Translations under genes and position numbers: made by a program
Assembly: GCF_000144695.1 (NCBI RefSeq)
Contig: NC_014378.1
Coordinates: forward strand, 1,491,833 to 1,555,832
Reading direction: 5' to 3'
DNA length: 64,000 nt
Source: Acetohalobium arabaticum DSM 5501
GTDB lineage: Bacteria; Bacillota; Halanaerobiia; Halobacteroidales; Acetohalobiaceae
The notes under the pieces: generated by a model
The model's database searches: none
What the model saw: the letters and a program-made list of their open reading frames with translations, nothing else
What the model was told of the DNA's origin: nothing
In this document: positions 63,431 through 64,000 of the stretch, one piece after another
Layout of the letters: each line of letters opens with the position of its first letter
Position numbering within the stretch: the first letter of the stretch is position 1

Positions 63431-64000
63431 TTAATCTTCAAACCTAACTCTAACTGAATTAGCATGGGCATCCAGTCCTTCCACTTCAGCTAACTTGATA
63501 GCTTTATCCTTTACTTTGGCCAGTCCTTCCTTCGAATAAGACAGAATACTGGACTTTTTAATAAAGTCATCCAGATTTAAAGAAGAATAGAAGCGGGCTG
63601 AGCCTCCTGTCGGTAGAACATGGTTCGGTCCAGCTATGTAATCACCGAGCGGTTCAGCCGTATTGTGGCCTAAAAAGATTGCTCCGGCATTTTTGAGCTT
63701 ACCTACTAATTCAAAAGGCTTATCAACAGCAACCTCCAAATGCTCAGGAGCAAAGCGGTTAGTAATCTCTATTGCCTCAGTTAGATCATCAGTTAAAATA
63801 ATTGCTCCGTAATCCTCAAGAGCCTGAGTAGCTATCTCCTGGCGCGACAATTCAGCCAGCTGCTTTTTAAGCTCGACCTGTACAGCTTCTGCTAACTCTT
63901 TCGAATCAGTTACCAAGACTGATGAAGCCATAGGATCATGTTCAGCCTGGGATAGCAGATCAGCCGCCACATGCTTAGGAACTGCTGTATTATCAGCTAA
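63431..64000 (-). CDS. hisD: Histidinol dehydrogenase (5' end outside window)
   Basis: Partial: about 190 C-terminal codons, with the frame open to the right edge (LADNTAVPKHVAADLLSQAE reads through it). Signatures are the Zn-site region AEHDP, FAPEHLEVA, GAIFLGHNTAEPLGDYIAGPNHVLPTGG and the terminal EGLDAHANSVRVR. It oxidises histidinol to histidine in two NAD-dependent steps. First visible gene of the his operon. Confidence 0.96.
   Translation of the reverse strand, partial: LADNTAVPKHVAADLLSQAEHDPMASSVLVTDSKELAEAVQVELKKQLAELSRQEIATQALEDYGAIILTDDLTEAIEITNRFAPEHLEVAVDKPFELVGKLKNAGAIFLGHNTAEPLGDYIAGPNHVLPTGGSARFYSSLNLDDFIKKSSILSYSKEGLAKVKDKAIKLAEVEGLDAHANSVRVRFED

Overview
The window is an AT-rich chromosomal segment of a low-GC Firmicute that appears to have an outer membrane. 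Gram-positive-type genes (ylbJ, prkC/stp, asp23 with fakA and a DegV protein, remA, yugP) stand beside two Sec-exported, very acidic beta-barrel porin-like proteins that both end in phenylalanine. That mixture, plus generally acidic proteins, points to a moderately halophilic anaerobe of the Halanaerobiales type. This placement is inference. No tRNA, rRNA, CRISPR array, intact transposase or prophage was seen. Nearly all long genes lie on the minus strand. Layout, left to right. 1-6288 (minus): an AddAB-like helicase/nuclease pair (helicase cut by the window edge), suhB, and a TerB/J-domain protein. 6300-14460 is the accessory part, mostly plus strand. It holds a B12-type radical SAM protein, YlbJ, an MscS channel and a YczE-like membrane protein, with a DUF6920 protein on minus. 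Decayed material lies between them: a GGDEF fragment, a membrane-protein pseudogene split by a hairpin-rich insert, a second fragment of the same family, and short dead ORFs behind good ribosome-binding sites. 14500-17400 (minus): a chemoreceptor and an AI-2E-family transporter. 17473-21122 (minus) is one tight operon joining queC-queD-queE (preQ0 synthesis) to an HgdB/HgdC-like (YjiM/YjiL-like) ATP-driven low-potential reductase pair. 21250-24406 (minus) holds two paralogous porin genes, each with its own terminator, matching promoter and a roughly 300-nt structured 5' leader. The two leaders share an architecture and carry compensatory base changes. 24413-31603 (minus) holds housekeeping genes: a coiled-coil protein, coaD, rsmD, recG, DegV (FakB-like), FakA-like, Asp23 and DUF1858. 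rpmB (L28) stands alone on plus at 31773. 32068-34738: malic enzyme, a 60-aa protein and alr. 34865-38910: ribD-ribE-ribBA-ribH under an FMN riboswitch, with a 261-bp foldback element between the riboswitch terminator and ribD. 38973-51535: rpe-rsgA-prkC-stp-rlmN-rsmB-DUF6391-yugP-DUF116-fmt-def-priA. 51663-53060: metK under a SAM-I riboswitch. 53092-56116: a TrpXYZ-like ABC importer behind an intrinsic attenuator. 56131-59796: yicC-remA-gmk-rpoZ-coaBC-luxS. 59926-64000: hisD(partial)-hisB-hisH-hisA-hisF-hisIE. The strongest candidates for something undescribed are the paired porin leader RNAs, the reductase pair locked into the queuosine operon, the foldback element in the rib leader, and the hairpin-rich insert at about 10300-10600.
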